Shown: piece by piece, positions 1-7,737 of the stretch
Numbering within the stretch: position 1 is the first letter of the stretch
How the letters are laid out: every line of letters begins with the position of its first letter
Source of the DNA: a virus
DNA length: 46,915 bases
IMG/VR virus record: IMGVR_UViG_3300008122_000006
Location: 1 to 46,915 of that record
Reading direction: 5' to 3' (one strand)
Made by a program: the position numbers and the translations under genes
The notes under the pieces: generated by a model
Databases searched by the model: none
What the model saw: only the letters and a program-made list of their open reading frames with translations
What the model was told of the DNA's origin: nothing

Positions 1-230
1 ATATTAAACAAGCAAAAAACAGTATTGCTAGACATGTTTTTGTTAAACATAAAATAATAATTGAAAACTTTAAACCACAGTTTGCTCATCTTTTCTTTAA
101 AAGAAAAATTCTTTTAAATGTAATTCAAGGTAAATACACTGAACAACAAATTTATAATCGTTTATGTCAAAATGGTTTTCAAGATTATATGTATTTAGTC
201 CCTACTTCTTTTTATAGAGATAAAAAATGA
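1..230 (+). CDS. C-terminal part of an unknown protein (runs in from the left edge)
   Basis: An open frame enters from the left edge (first full codon at position 3) and ends at TGA 228-230, giving about 75 residues. It is lysine- and phenylalanine-rich, ends in FYRDKK, and matches no family I recognise. The stop overlaps the next ATG as ATGA, the usual coupling here. The true start lies outside the window. Confidence 0.6.
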   Translation, partial: IKQAKNSIARHVFVKHKIIIENFKPQFAHLFFKRKILLNVIQGKYTEQQIYNRLCQNGFQDYMYLVPTSFYRDKK

Positions 231-2050
231 CAACAATACCTAATAATAAAAGAATAGCAATTATAGGTGGTGGTACTAATTCTTATATTAGTAATCATCT
301 AGCATTATCTGCTCCTGCTTATGGAACTACTGCCAAAACTTTATTACATAAGTTTCAACATCATGTTGATAATAAAATGGAAGTAGATTTATATTTAACA
401 AAAATGGCTTCACCTCGTGCTTCTTTCATTAAATCAGATATTGATACTCCTGAAGACGTTGAAGCTCTTGTTGATAAACTTGTAGCTGATCCTAATACTA
501 GAGTTATTATCTTTAATGTAGCTATGGTTGATTATAAACCTACTTATCTCCAAGAATGGAGAACAGAAGATAAAACTTTAGGTGAAGATGTTAATACTTT
601 TGGTAAATATAGTAGACGTATCAGTACGACAGGTACTCCTGTAATTGATTTAGAATTAAAACCTTATGATAAAATCATTAATAAAATTCGTAAAGAACGT
701 AAAGATATTTTATTAGTAGGTTTTAAAACTACTTGTGGTGCTACTAAAGAAGAACAATTCCAAAAAGGATTGAAACTTTGTAAAGATGCTTCTGCTAATA
801 TTGTCTTTGTTAATGATGTTGATAAAGATCGTATTAATTTATTAAATAATATTGAAGAAGTTATTAATAAATTAATGGATAAGTTACAAAATCATTTTTC
901 TTATAATTCCAAAATATTTGAAGATACTTTATTAAATAATAAGATTAGAATAACTAGTGAATTTAATTATAAATATTCTGATGATGTAAATGAATATAGA
1001 AAACAATTGAAAGAGTTATTATTTTTAACTTTTCAAAATAACGGATTAGTAACTCCTGAAGAGTCTTCTTATTGGTATAATACTAGAGATGAAGCTTTAG
1101 ATGGTTTAGTACAAATGGTTCTTGATCGTTCTCACCTTCATTTTACTCGTAGCACTGTTATTGATTCTATCACAGTCCCTTGGCAAACAACTCGTAGAAT
1201 TCCTAGTAAGGTTTATACTTTAGGAAAAGTTCCTTCTGAAAATATAACAAAAGGTCCTAGAGAAATTATACCTAATCCTCTTATTCCTGAAACATTCAGA
1301 ATTGTATTTGATTGGGTTAGATCTCAAGGTGCTTATAAGAAAGGTCCGACTGGAGCTACTGTAGGACACTTTGGTATTAAGCTAGGTACTAATGAATTTT
1401 TAACTTCTAAACGTAAAACTGATTTTAATCAAATTGAAGAAGTTGGTTTAGTACGAGTTATTACTGATGATCCAGATGATGTATTTGGTTATAAACATTT
1501 CTTTATTACTAAAGAAGAAAAAGAACAACTAGATTCTATAGAAAATTTTCTACATCAATTTCCAAATGAAATTCCTACATCATTATATCCGTATAATTGT
1601 TTAGATGAAATTTCTCCTTATCATGATAGAGAAAAATTATTAGAAGTTTATAGTACTCTTAAAAGTAAACAAAGTGATAAAGTGATTGCTTTTGGTGCTA
1701 AACCTTCTGTTGGTGGTCAATCTCAAAGATCTTTATTTGATACTTTTCCTAATTTAAATTGTATCGTGCATTTTCACTGTCCTTTAAAAACAGAACATAG
1801 AGCAGAGTTTAATACTACTTCTCAGTTCTCGTTTGAATGTGGTTCGTTGGAGTGTATTACTAGCTGTATTACTGGTTTTAAAGAATATAAAGTTTCAGAT
1901 ACTCATTCTATTTGGGCAGGACATATGGATTATCATGGTCCAAACATTGTCTTTAATTCTGACATTGATCCTCAAGTTGTTATTGATTTCATCAATAAGT
2001 ATTGGGATTTGAGTCGTAAGACTGATGGACTATCTAAGGATAATATATGA
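227..2050 (+). CDS. CoaB-like domain fused to a class II aldolase-like domain
   Basis: 607 residues in two parts. Residues about 1-215 resemble the CoaB (phosphopantothenoylcysteine synthetase) fold: an N-terminal nucleotide-binding stretch (IAIIGGG), then LELKPYDKIINKIRKE, ILLVGFKT and ANIVFVNDVD, which correspond to the K-P-x-I, GFK and ND segments of that family. Residues about 300-600 resemble class II (fuculose-phosphate) aldolases: GATVGHFGIKLG, EEVGLVRV, AFGAKPSVGGQS and the metal-site-like IVHFHCP. This suggests a cytosolic small-molecule enzyme. I do not know the reaction. The stop overlaps the start of the HisRS-like gene, so the two are probably co-translated. Confidence 0.65.
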   Translation: MTTIPNNKRIAIIGGGTNSYISNHLALSAPAYGTTAKTLLHKFQHHVDNKMEVDLYLTKMASPRASFIKSDIDTPEDVEALVDKLVADPNTRVIIFNVAMVDYKPTYLQEWRTEDKTLGEDVNTFGKYSRRISTTGTPVIDLELKPYDKIINKIRKERKDILLVGFKTTCGATKEEQFQKGLKLCKDASANIVFVNDVDKDRINLLNNIEEVINKLMDKLQNHFSYNSKIFEDTLLNNKIRITSEFNYKYSDDVNEYRKQLKELLFLTFQNNGLVTPEESSYWYNTRDEALDGLVQMVLDRSHLHFTRSTVIDSITVPWQTTRRIPSKVYTLGKVPSENITKGPREIIPNPLIPETFRIVFDWVRSQGAYKKGPTGATVGHFGIKLGTNEFLTSKRKTDFNQIEEVGLVRVITDDPDDVFGYKHFFITKEEKEQLDSIENFLHQFPNEIPTSLYPYNCLDEISPYHDREKLLEVYSTLKSKQSDKVIAFGAKPSVGGQSQRSLFDTFPNLNCIVHFHCPLKTEHRAEFNTTSQFSFECGSLECITSCITGFKEYKVSDTHSIWAGHMDYHGPNIVFNSDIDPQVVIDFINKYWDLSRKTDGLSKDNI

Positions 2051-2496
2051 ATATTAAAGATACTTGTTATAAAGATAGAGGTAACAGAGAATTATGTTTA
2101 GCTCCTGAATATACTGCTATTATTCAAGAATTGTCTAAAACATATTTTAAAAAAACTAAAGATGTAAAAGTATTTTATATACAAGAATGTTTTAGAGGTG
2201 AAAAACCTCAAGCAGGAAGGTATAGACAATTTACACAATTAGGTGTTGAGATTATTAATCCTTCTAGAGATTATGACCTTTCATCTTTAGCTTTATCTTT
2301 ACTTAGTGGGATTTCTGCCGAATTTGTTTTAAATACAGATGTTACTCGTGGGTTAGATTACTATACAGAAGGTAAAGGTTTTGAAATCGCTTGTGATAGT
2401 TTAGGTTCTTCTAAACAAATTTGTGGTGGTGGTTCATATGAAGGTGGTATTGGTTTTGCTTTAGGGATTGATCGTCTTTTAGATTTAATAAAATAA
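2047..2496 (+). CDS. miniature HisRS-like class II aminoacyl-tRNA synthetase core
   Basis: 149 residues, against about 420 for bacterial HisRS. It has a motif 2-like segment (CFRGEKPQAGRYRQFTQ), the HisRS signature RGLDYYT, a glycine-rich CGGGSYEGG and motif 3 (GFALGIDRLL). LCLAPEYTA corresponds to the LRPE-T region of HisRS. Motif 1 and the anticodon-binding domain are absent. HisZ-type paralogs usually lose the RGLDYY signature, so its presence here hints at retained chemistry on histidine. No tRNA-His is visible in the window. It might charge a tRNA, activate histidine for another purpose, or modify something else. The start overlaps the preceding stop (ATGA). Confidence 0.75.
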   Translation: MNIKDTCYKDRGNRELCLAPEYTAIIQELSKTYFKKTKDVKVFYIQECFRGEKPQAGRYRQFTQLGVEIINPSRDYDLSSLALSLLSGISAEFVLNTDVTRGLDYYTEGKGFEIACDSLGSSKQICGGGSYEGGIGFALGIDRLLDLIK

Positions 2497-2515
2497 TTAA
2501 TAAAGGAATTTTTAA

Positions 2516-2620
2516 ATGAACTCTCGTGTGTTTTTCCGTGGTACTTGTAGTGTATGTGGTCGTAAAGATGATGATGGTGGTTCGTTATGCCATAATGTTT
2601 TTTGTCCAGGTGGCAACTAA
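2516..2620 (+). CDS. 34-residue zinc-ribbon-like protein
   Basis: A short frame preceded by an AAGGAA ribosome-binding site. It contains CSVCG and, about nine residues on, a C-x4-C pair (LCHNVFCPG), so four cysteines could bind zinc. It fills the gap between the HisRS-like gene and the next gene with only a few bases on each side. Function unknown. Confidence 0.6.
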   Translation: MNSRVFFRGTCSVCGRKDDDGGSLCHNVFCPGGN

Positions 2621-2623
2621 AAT

Positions 2624-2980
2624 ATGAGTAAGTATGTCTTTGAATTTCAAACTAGTTTTCAAAGTCTTTATACATTTAATCTTTTAAACATACGTTATTT
2701 TAAATTTGATGATGATAAGTATGAACTCCTATTGAATTTTGGTGATTATGACCATTATTCAATAGATCCTTCTACTTATCATAGTTTAAAAGAAAATTTA
2801 ATAAAACTTTCAGAAAATTTAAATTGTATCTTTGATGAAGGGCGATATATCTTTTTAAATCATATAGATGGATTATGTGTTAATAAAAGAGGTTACTTTG
2901 TAATGTTTAAAATGACTGATAGATTTTATACAATATCTAAACAAAGCTACTATGAAATTTTAGAAAAATTTAAGGAATAA
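2624..2980 (+). CDS. unknown protein, 118 residues
   Basis: Starts 3 bases after the zinc-ribbon gene. The protein is rich in aromatic residues and aspartate, with no signal peptide, membrane segment or motif I recognise. Gene-like codon use and tight packing between neighbours support it as real. Function unknown. Confidence 0.6.
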   Translation: MSKYVFEFQTSFQSLYTFNLLNIRYFKFDDDKYELLLNFGDYDHYSIDPSTYHSLKENLIKLSENLNCIFDEGRYIFLNHIDGLCVNKRGYFVMFKMTDRFYTISKQSYYEILEKFKE

Positions 2981-2987
2981 AAGTTAA

Positions 2988-3236
2988 ATGACTCCCCGTC
3001 AAAATAAACAATACTTGGTTCAAATATTTCAATTATGTCATTATGGCAAATCTTTTATTGAAGAAAAAGTTGTAATAGGTGATGAAGGTATTACTGAATA
3101 TTTAAAGTCGCTTACTTTTATTCAAAAGATTATTGATGAAGTTATTTTAAATCATGTGTTTAAAAACTCTATTGATTATATAGAAGTTAAAGAACAAAAT
3201 TCTGATGGTTCTTTTGATAGTTATTATGAATTATAA
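2988..3236 (+). CDS. unknown protein, 82 residues
   Basis: ATG start 7 bases after the previous stop. The sequence is mixed helical and hydrophobic with no recognisable motif. It sits in the run of small genes before the CYTH gene and is probably co-transcribed with it. Function unknown. Confidence 0.55.
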   Translation: MTPRQNKQYLVQIFQLCHYGKSFIEEKVVIGDEGITEYLKSLTFIQKIIDEVILNHVFKNSIDYIEVKEQNSDGSFDSYYEL

Positions 3237-3248
3237 GGATAAATAATT

Positions 3249-3719
3249 ATGCCATTTGAAATTGAAAGAAAATTTTTATGTAGTTTAACTCGTGAAGAAG
3301 CAGAAAAATTATCTTTTACTTCAAGACAAGTTAAAAGTATATACTTAGAAATTTCTAAAAAAGAAACTTTAAGAGTTGTTAAAGATACTCAAAGTAATGG
3401 TGATATTTGTTGTAAATGGACTGAGAAAAAGAGTACGGATACTTCTGTTGTTCGTACAGAATTTGAAGAAGTTTTCCCTACGAAAATTTTTGATAGTTTA
3501 GATAATCTTGGATATCCTACAATAGAAAAACAACGTTTTTTAATAGATGTTAATGGTTATGCTTGGGAAGTAGATTTCTTTGATGGGTATGATTTTGTAG
3601 TTGCAGAATTAGAATTTAATAATATTGAAGAAGCTATGAATTTTGATGATCTTCCTCCTTGGATTATAAAAGAAGTAACAGATGATCCTTTTTATTTAAA
3701 TTGTAATTTGGCATTCTAA
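3249..3719 (+). CDS. CYTH-domain protein (triphosphatase / adenylate cyclase fold)
   Basis: 156 residues, one CYTH domain. The N-terminal signature EIERKFL is clear and is followed by alternating charged strand motifs: LRVVKD, KWTEKK, EKQRFLID, WEVDFFDG, VAELEF. It ends in EVTDDPFYLNCNLAF, as in YgiF/ThTPase-like proteins. The family binds triphosphorylated substrates (inorganic triphosphate, thiamine triphosphate, RNA 5' ends) in a tunnel with metal. The phage substrate cannot be read from sequence. RNA end processing or destruction of a nucleotide signal are possible roles. The next gene starts at its stop (TAATG). Confidence 0.82.
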   Translation: MPFEIERKFLCSLTREEAEKLSFTSRQVKSIYLEISKKETLRVVKDTQSNGDICCKWTEKKSTDTSVVRTEFEEVFPTKIFDSLDNLGYPTIEKQRFLIDVNGYAWEVDFFDGYDFVVAELEFNNIEEAMNFDDLPPWIIKEVTDDPFYLNCNLAF

Positions 3720-3934
3720 TGAAACTAAATCCACTTTTATATAAAGAAGATGATCACCATAATCCTACTGAACTTTTATCAGAAGTTTTTAGAGATATTC
3801 ATAAACTATCTATTACTGAAGTATTTAAGAAATATGAATCTATATTAAGTCCACATGAAATCTCTGGTTTTTTAATTCAAGAGATTTCTGTTCAGTGTAG
3901 TAAACAAATTATAATGTATAGAGCGAACAAATGA
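3719..3934 (+). CDS. unknown protein, 71 residues
   Basis: Starts within the stop of the CYTH gene (TAATG), and its own stop overlaps the next start (ATGA). It looks largely helical, with no motif I recognise. Translational coupling suggests a shared operon. Function unknown. Confidence 0.55.
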   Translation: MKLNPLLYKEDDHHNPTELLSEVFRDIHKLSITEVFKKYESILSPHEISGFLIQEISVQCSKQIIMYRANK

Positions 3935-4107
3935 ATATTGAAAAACTTTTAGAAGCTAATGAAAATCTTAAAATAAATTGTCCAGATTGTTATGATGTTT
4001 GGTACGGAGAAGACTGTCCAACATTTTGTACTACTTGTGGATGTACTTCTGGTCAAGGTGTTTTTTCATTAGATACTCTTTTACAGAAATTAAAGGAAGA
4101 AAAATGA
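3931..4107 (+). CDS. 58-residue zinc-ribbon-like protein
   Basis: ATG overlaps the previous stop, and the stop overlaps the next ATG at 4104. Cysteine pairs (NCPDCYD, DCPTFCTTCGC) suggest a small zinc-binding domain followed by a helical tail. It contains TAC GGA (CGGA at 4005-4008) out of phase, read normally as Tyr-Gly. This shows that CGGA is harmless when it is not in frame. Function unknown. Confidence 0.65.
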   Translation: MNIEKLLEANENLKINCPDCYDVWYGEDCPTFCTTCGCTSGQGVFSLDTLLQKLKEEK

Positions 4108-4466
4108 AATTAATTGTAACAGATACAAATTGGGCTGATGAAATGCATATTTGGGGTTATGAGGTTATCTCTGACGCCAATGTTTATCTTCATATGGTTC
4201 AAGCTATTGATTTATATTTTAGATATCATGATGATATTGAAATATCTGTCGGAAGTAATGAAGAAAAAACTTTCAGAAAAGATTATATGCGTCATTTTTA
4301 TATTAATGATATTAAAAAAGAAGATGTTGAAAGTCTTATTAGATCTTTTGGTTCTGTTCAAAAGGGGCATACTCTTTTTGAACGTTTAGTAGAATCTTGT
4401 TTAGATTATTTAGATGAAGATAATCCTGAAGAAGCAAAAAGATTATCAGATATTATATATGAGTAA
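4104..4466 (+). CDS. unknown protein, 120 residues, paralog of the gene at 6830
   Basis: I take ATG 4104, coupled to the previous stop, rather than a longer upstream reading that would overlap the zinc-ribbon gene. It shares a pattern with the protein at 6830-7132: WADE near residue 12, a Y-x-G-x-NEE-like segment mid-protein (SVGSNEEKT here) and an FG near the next strand. The two are diverged copies of one small phage family. Function unknown. Confidence 0.65.
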   Translation: MKLIVTDTNWADEMHIWGYEVISDANVYLHMVQAIDLYFRYHDDIEISVGSNEEKTFRKDYMRHFYINDIKKEDVESLIRSFGSVQKGHTLFERLVESCLDYLDEDNPEEAKRLSDIIYE

Positions 4467-4472
4467 TAAATA

Positions 4473-4721
4473 ATGGAAGGTATTCTTATTACAAAAAAAG
4501 GGTTATTAGAAGTAGGTTTTATAGATGATACTTTTGAATACTTCCTTATAAAAGCTAAATCTGATTCTTTTTTAGACGACATTAGAGAAGTTCGTTATGG
4601 CTTTGTTTTAGTTAATAATAAAATATATTCTTGTAAATATAGTCATTCTAAAAAAAATTATCATAGAAAAATAGCAGGTACAGGTATAGTACTTATTGAA
4701 GTTTATAGTATTAATTTTTAA
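4473..4721 (+). CDS. unknown protein, 82 residues
   Basis: Starts 6 bases after the previous stop. The protein alternates strand-like hydrophobic segments and ends with a basic stretch (SHSKKNYHRK) and a final strand. No family recognised. It lies directly upstream of the GlyRS-like gene. Confidence 0.55.
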   Translation: MEGILITKKGLLEVGFIDDTFEYFLIKAKSDSFLDDIREVRYGFVLVNNKIYSCKYSHSKKNYHRKIAGTGIVLIEVYSINF

Positions 4722-4730
4722 AGGAAAATA

Positions 4731-5441
4731 ATGTTAAATTTAACTAATGTGAATGGATTATTGTCCTTAACACAACAAGAAATTATCGATCAAGATTATA
4801 TTAAAAAAAGTGTAATCTATAATGTTCAACAAATATTGTTGAATCAAAATCGGGGTTGGTTATTTGAAGAAATTGAAGGCACTGTTTTAGTCCCTAATGA
4901 ACTTATTAATCCAGAGTATTCTGAAGAAGATTATTTTAAAGTAAATGATCAATTAAGTTTAAAGCCTGAGACAACAGCATTAAGTTATTCTTATGCTCAT
5001 TCTTTACTTCAACATTCAACACGTGCCCCTTTATGTGTATACCAAGCTTCTAAATCTTTTCGTAAAGAACAAGATCAAGCAACAAAACACATGCGTTTAA
5101 AAGAATTTAAACAATTAGAATTTCAATGTATTTATTCTGTTACTACAAAGAATGATTATCAAGCTAATACGATTATGCAATTAGCTAACTTTGTTAAAAA
5201 TCTTCTTCGTTTAAATACTCGTGTAGTATTATCAGATCGTTTACCTTCTTATTCTATTAAAACTATTGATATAGAAGTTGATAACGGAGAGAAATGGATG
5301 GAAATTTGTTCTATCTCTGTTAGAAATGATTTTGATTCAAATCACTTAGTATTAGAAATAGCATTTGGTTTAGATAGATTATTGTATAATTTTACTAAAT
5401 CTTCTAGTTTAAATTCTGTTGAAAACTTATTAGAAGGATAA
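4731..5441 (+). CDS. GlyRS-like class II aminoacyl-tRNA synthetase catalytic core
   Basis: 236 residues, catalytic core only. GWLFEEIEG marks the motif 1 region. LSLKPETTA matches the RPETAQ block typical of eukaryote/archaeal-type GlyRS. Motif 2 is KSFRKEQDQ followed by MRLKEFKQLEF. EICSISVRNDF corresponds to the late GlyRS block, and motif 3 is EIAFGLDRLL. No anticodon-binding domain follows, so charging should depend little on the anticodon, which suits the unusual tRNA-Gly at 11473. Pro/Ser/Thr specificity is possible but the PET-A block favours glycine. AAGGAAA precedes the ATG. Codon 41 is CGG followed by G (CGGG 4851-4854), the only in-frame CGG read as a triplet in the window. Four-base reading there would end at TAG 4888. 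Confidence 0.72.
   Translation: MLNLTNVNGLLSLTQQEIIDQDYIKKSVIYNVQQILLNQNRGWLFEEIEGTVLVPNELINPEYSEEDYFKVNDQLSLKPETTALSYSYAHSLLQHSTRAPLCVYQASKSFRKEQDQATKHMRLKEFKQLEFQCIYSVTTKNDYQANTIMQLANFVKNLLRLNTRVVLSDRLPSYSIKTIDIEVDNGEKWMEICSISVRNDFDSNHLVLEIAFGLDRLLYNFTKSSSLNSVENLLEG
4851..4854 (+). other. CGGG: the only in-frame CGG used as an ordinary triplet
   Basis: In the GlyRS-like gene the frame reads Asn-Arg(CGG)-Gly-Trp and continues normally. If the phage tRNA read CGGG as four bases (U34 can wobble with G), translation would shift and stop at TAG 4888-4890 after 11 more codons. It is a candidate feedback site; no regulatory role is proven. Confidence 0.45.
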
Positions 5442-5444
5442 ATA

Positions 5445-5717
5445 ATGCAATACAGAGATCTAATATCACTTGAAGAATATAAAGAATACTTACATGCTCA
5501 TGAAGACCTTGATGGTATTTTAGAAGTTCATAGATGGTTAAGTGTTAGATATAGTATTGTATATCCTTATAGAAAATGTGAATTAAATTGGTATTTTCTT
5601 TTTTTAATTGGATCTCCTTTACCTAAACATTATGCATTAGATATGCGAGATAAGATAGGAGATTATCCTAGAATATTGTTTGGTAATATTGAAAATAAAG
5701 TAGATGGTAAATATTAA
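5445..5717 (+). CDS. unknown protein, 90 residues
   Basis: Starts 3 bases after the GlyRS-like stop, with AAGGA inside the end of that gene serving as ribosome-binding site, so it is probably coupled to it. Rich in Tyr, Glu and Arg. No family recognised. Its stop overlaps the next start (TAATG). Confidence 0.55.
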   Translation: MQYRDLISLEEYKEYLHAHEDLDGILEVHRWLSVRYSIVYPYRKCELNWYFLFLIGSPLPKHYALDMRDKIGDYPRILFGNIENKVDGKY

Positions 5718-5965
5718 TGGTACATTTAGAACAAGTTTTAATACTTACTCATGAAACAAGAAAAACTTTTAATAATTGGCAACAAGTAAGTGATATTTAT
5801 AAAGCTAGTTGTCATTGTACTTCTATTACTACCGATATGGAAGAAACAATAGAAGTAGAAGCTTTAAATCAAAAATGTTTAGATGATCTTTGCGCTAAAT
5901 ATAAAGAAATAGGTTTTGAGTTTTATTCAATGACTTGTAATAGATCAAGAGGAAACCCTAGATGA
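5717..5965 (+). CDS. unknown protein, 82 residues
   Basis: TAATG-coupled to the previous gene and ATGA-coupled to the next. It has several cysteines (SCHCTS and two more) and an acidic centre. No domain recognised. Confidence 0.55.
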   Translation: MVHLEQVLILTHETRKTFNNWQQVSDIYKASCHCTSITTDMEETIEVEALNQKCLDDLCAKYKEIGFEFYSMTCNRSRGNPR

Positions 5966-6240
5966 TTCATGGACATTATTTAGATAATAAACAATGGTGT
6001 ACTTCAAAAACTGGTAGACATTTTAATTATTTTAATGCTAATGGTAGTACACAAGCTTCTTTATACAGTCTTGGTTATAAATATTATTATAAAAAGACTT
6101 TAGGGTTTTTTAGTGATTATATGTTATTAAAAATTAAAGAAGTAAAAGTTATTAATGGTGAAACCTATTGTTTATGTTCTAATACTATTAATTTCGAATA
6201 TCTAATAAAACCAGAGGAATTATTTTTAAATGTCAACTAA
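5962..6240 (+). CDS. unknown protein, 92 residues
   Basis: ATGA overlap with the preceding gene. Tyrosine- and lysine-rich, probably a small beta protein. No family recognised. Its 3' end overlaps the next gene by 11 bases. Confidence 0.55.
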   Translation: MIHGHYLDNKQWCTSKTGRHFNYFNANGSTQASLYSLGYKYYYKKTLGFFSDYMLLKIKEVKVINGETYCLCSNTINFEYLIKPEELFLNVN

Positions 6241-6418
6241 TCAACTAAGCTTATTTCCTACTTCTAAAGAAGAACTAGAACATTCTTTAGAAAAATTTTT
6301 AGATAAAGTTAAAAGATACAATAGAACAGATAAACAACATATGGTTTTTGAAGATCGTGTTGAAATGTTTTTTTTAAAAAAAGATTTAGTTAAATTATTA
6401 AAAGATTATAATTTTTAA
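6230..6418 (+). CDS. unknown protein, 62 residues
   Basis: Overlaps the previous gene by 11 bases, with a GAGGAA ribosome-binding site in front of the ATG. A small, charged, helical protein (many Lys/Glu/Leu). No family recognised. Confidence 0.5.
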   Translation: MSTNQLSLFPTSKEELEHSLEKFLDKVKRYNRTDKQHMVFEDRVEMFFLKKDLVKLLKDYNF

Positions 6419-6426
6419 GGTAATAT

Positions 6427-6816
6427 ATGTCACACCCTATTAATTCTTTATCCTTAGAAGATAAAGAAAAATTAAGTAATTTATTTATATCTTGTTTTAG
6501 AACTAGAAGTAATCAAAATAGATTTAATAAAAATTCTTTACATGATTTTAATGATAATAATATAAATTGGCGTTTTAGATCTTTCATATTAGGATATTTA
6601 TCAGATAAAAAAGTAAATGATATTACAGATAAATTTTTCATAACAAAACCAGGATTATCTGGGGATGTATTGTTTTTAGCTTGTCATTATGACTCTCCTA
6701 CATCTAAAAAATATAAACTATTCTTTGACACTTACCCTAATGGAACATTTAAAGATAAACGTGTATATCATTTACACATAGCTTTTTCTAAGGGGCTTGG
6801 ATTAAAATTTTATTAA
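6427..6816 (+). CDS. unknown protein, 129 residues
   Basis: Preceded by AAGGTAA. An Asn/Phe-rich N-terminal half, then strand-like segments with HYDSPTSKKYKLFFDTYP. No domain recognised. It lies between small genes of unknown role. Confidence 0.55.
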   Translation: MSHPINSLSLEDKEKLSNLFISCFRTRSNQNRFNKNSLHDFNDNNINWRFRSFILGYLSDKKVNDITDKFFITKPGLSGDVLFLACHYDSPTSKKYKLFFDTYPNGTFKDKRVYHLHIAFSKGLGLKFY

Positions 6817-6829
6817 TAATGGTATAAAA

Positions 6830-7132
6830 ATGACAACTACTTACTTACTAGTTAAAGTTTATGATGATTGGGCTGATGAAATTTCTACTGAAGGTTTCTT
6901 TATTTCAACTCAAGAAGAATTAGACGAAACTTACAAAGCAATTAAAGATTACTTTAAAGAAAATAATTCTTTAACTTATTATATAGGCACTAATGAAGAA
7001 ATAACTCATGAGTGTTATGAAGATGTTGTTGGCTGTTTTATAACACAAGAAATAACTAAACAAGAATACACTACACTTAAGAAACTCTTCTGTGGTTCTT
7101 TTGGTATTGTTAATATTTTGGATCAAATTTAA
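6830..7132 (+). CDS. unknown protein, 100 residues, paralog of the gene at 4104
   Basis: Shares WADE, the YYIGTNEE-type segment and a late FG with the protein at 4104-4466, so the two are diverged duplicates. It begins with a strand (TYLLVKVYDD). Its stop overlaps the next start (TAATG). Function unknown. Confidence 0.6.
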   Translation: MTTTYLLVKVYDDWADEISTEGFFISTQEELDETYKAIKDYFKENNSLTYYIGTNEEITHECYEDVVGCFITQEITKQEYTTLKKLFCGSFGIVNILDQI

Positions 7133-7737
7133 TGGCTTCAATTAAATTAATATGTATAAGACATGGTGAATCAGAAGCTAATGTTGATCCTAAACTTTAC
7201 GAAACTCTACCCGATTATACTATCCCTTTAACAGAGACTGGTAGACACCAAGCTCGTGAATTAGGCATAGAATTAAATACTACCTTTCCTTTAATGGACA
7301 ATCCTAGATATTTAATTCATAGTCCTTGGGTAAGAGCTAGACAAACTTCTGAAGAAATTATGTCTAATCTTTTTATAGATATGAAAATAATAGAAGATCC
7401 TCTGATTCATGAAATATCTTTAAGTCACTCTTTAGAAGAAATGAAAACTAAAGAATTTTTCTTAAAAGAAAAAGATGATTATGGTCACTTCTATTTTAAA
7501 GAAGGTACATCTGAATCTTATAATGATGTATATAAACGTGCTCGATTATTTGTACAAGAGTTAAGACTTAATCCTCATAATATTGCTAATGCTTCTAATG
7601 TGTTTGTAGTGTCTCACGGATTATTTTTAATAATGCTTAAAGGTGTATTAAATAACTTAACTGTTAAAGAAATACTAGAAGAACGTTGGTTAAGTAATTG
7701 TCAATACTTTATTTCTCATATAGAGGTACAAGTATGA
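7132..7737 (+). CDS. histidine phosphatase superfamily (phosphoglycerate-mutase-like) protein
   Basis: 201 residues. The catalytic RHGESEAN motif is at residues about 8-15, with PLTETGRHQARELG as the second family block, HSPWVRARQT with the conserved Arg, and a late SHG (VVSHGLFL) carrying the second catalytic His. The family removes phosphate from small molecules or proteins through a phosphohistidine. The substrate here is unknown. It lies between a small paralog and a SLOG-like gene, with both junctions overlapping, which suggests nucleotide or metabolite handling. Confidence 0.88.
   Translation: MASIKLICIRHGESEANVDPKLYETLPDYTIPLTETGRHQARELGIELNTTFPLMDNPRYLIHSPWVRARQTSEEIMSNLFIDMKIIEDPLIHEISLSHSLEEMKTKEFFLKEKDDYGHFYFKEGTSESYNDVYKRARLFVQELRLNPHNIANASNVFVVSHGLFLIMLKGVLNNLTVKEILEERWLSNCQYFISHIEVQV

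Noticed and set aside
4005-4008. CGGA in the 58-residue zinc-ribbon gene as a recoding site
   Set aside because: It is out of phase (TAC GGA) and the gene is intact. The same holds for CGG in many other genes read as AAC GGA, TTC GGT, ACG GAT and similar.
3999-4103. Longer start for the gene at 4104
   Set aside because: It would overlap the 58-residue cysteine gene almost entirely. The ATG at 4104 is coupled to that gene's stop.
4138-4389. Alternative-frame + strand frames (also 30093-30275 and 32872-33069)
   Set aside because: They lie inside conserved genes in another frame and are hydrophobic shadows of them.
4851-4854. CGGG as an 18th four-base site
   Set aside because: Four-base reading would end the GlyRS-like protein at TAG 4888, while triplet reading keeps the conserved frame.
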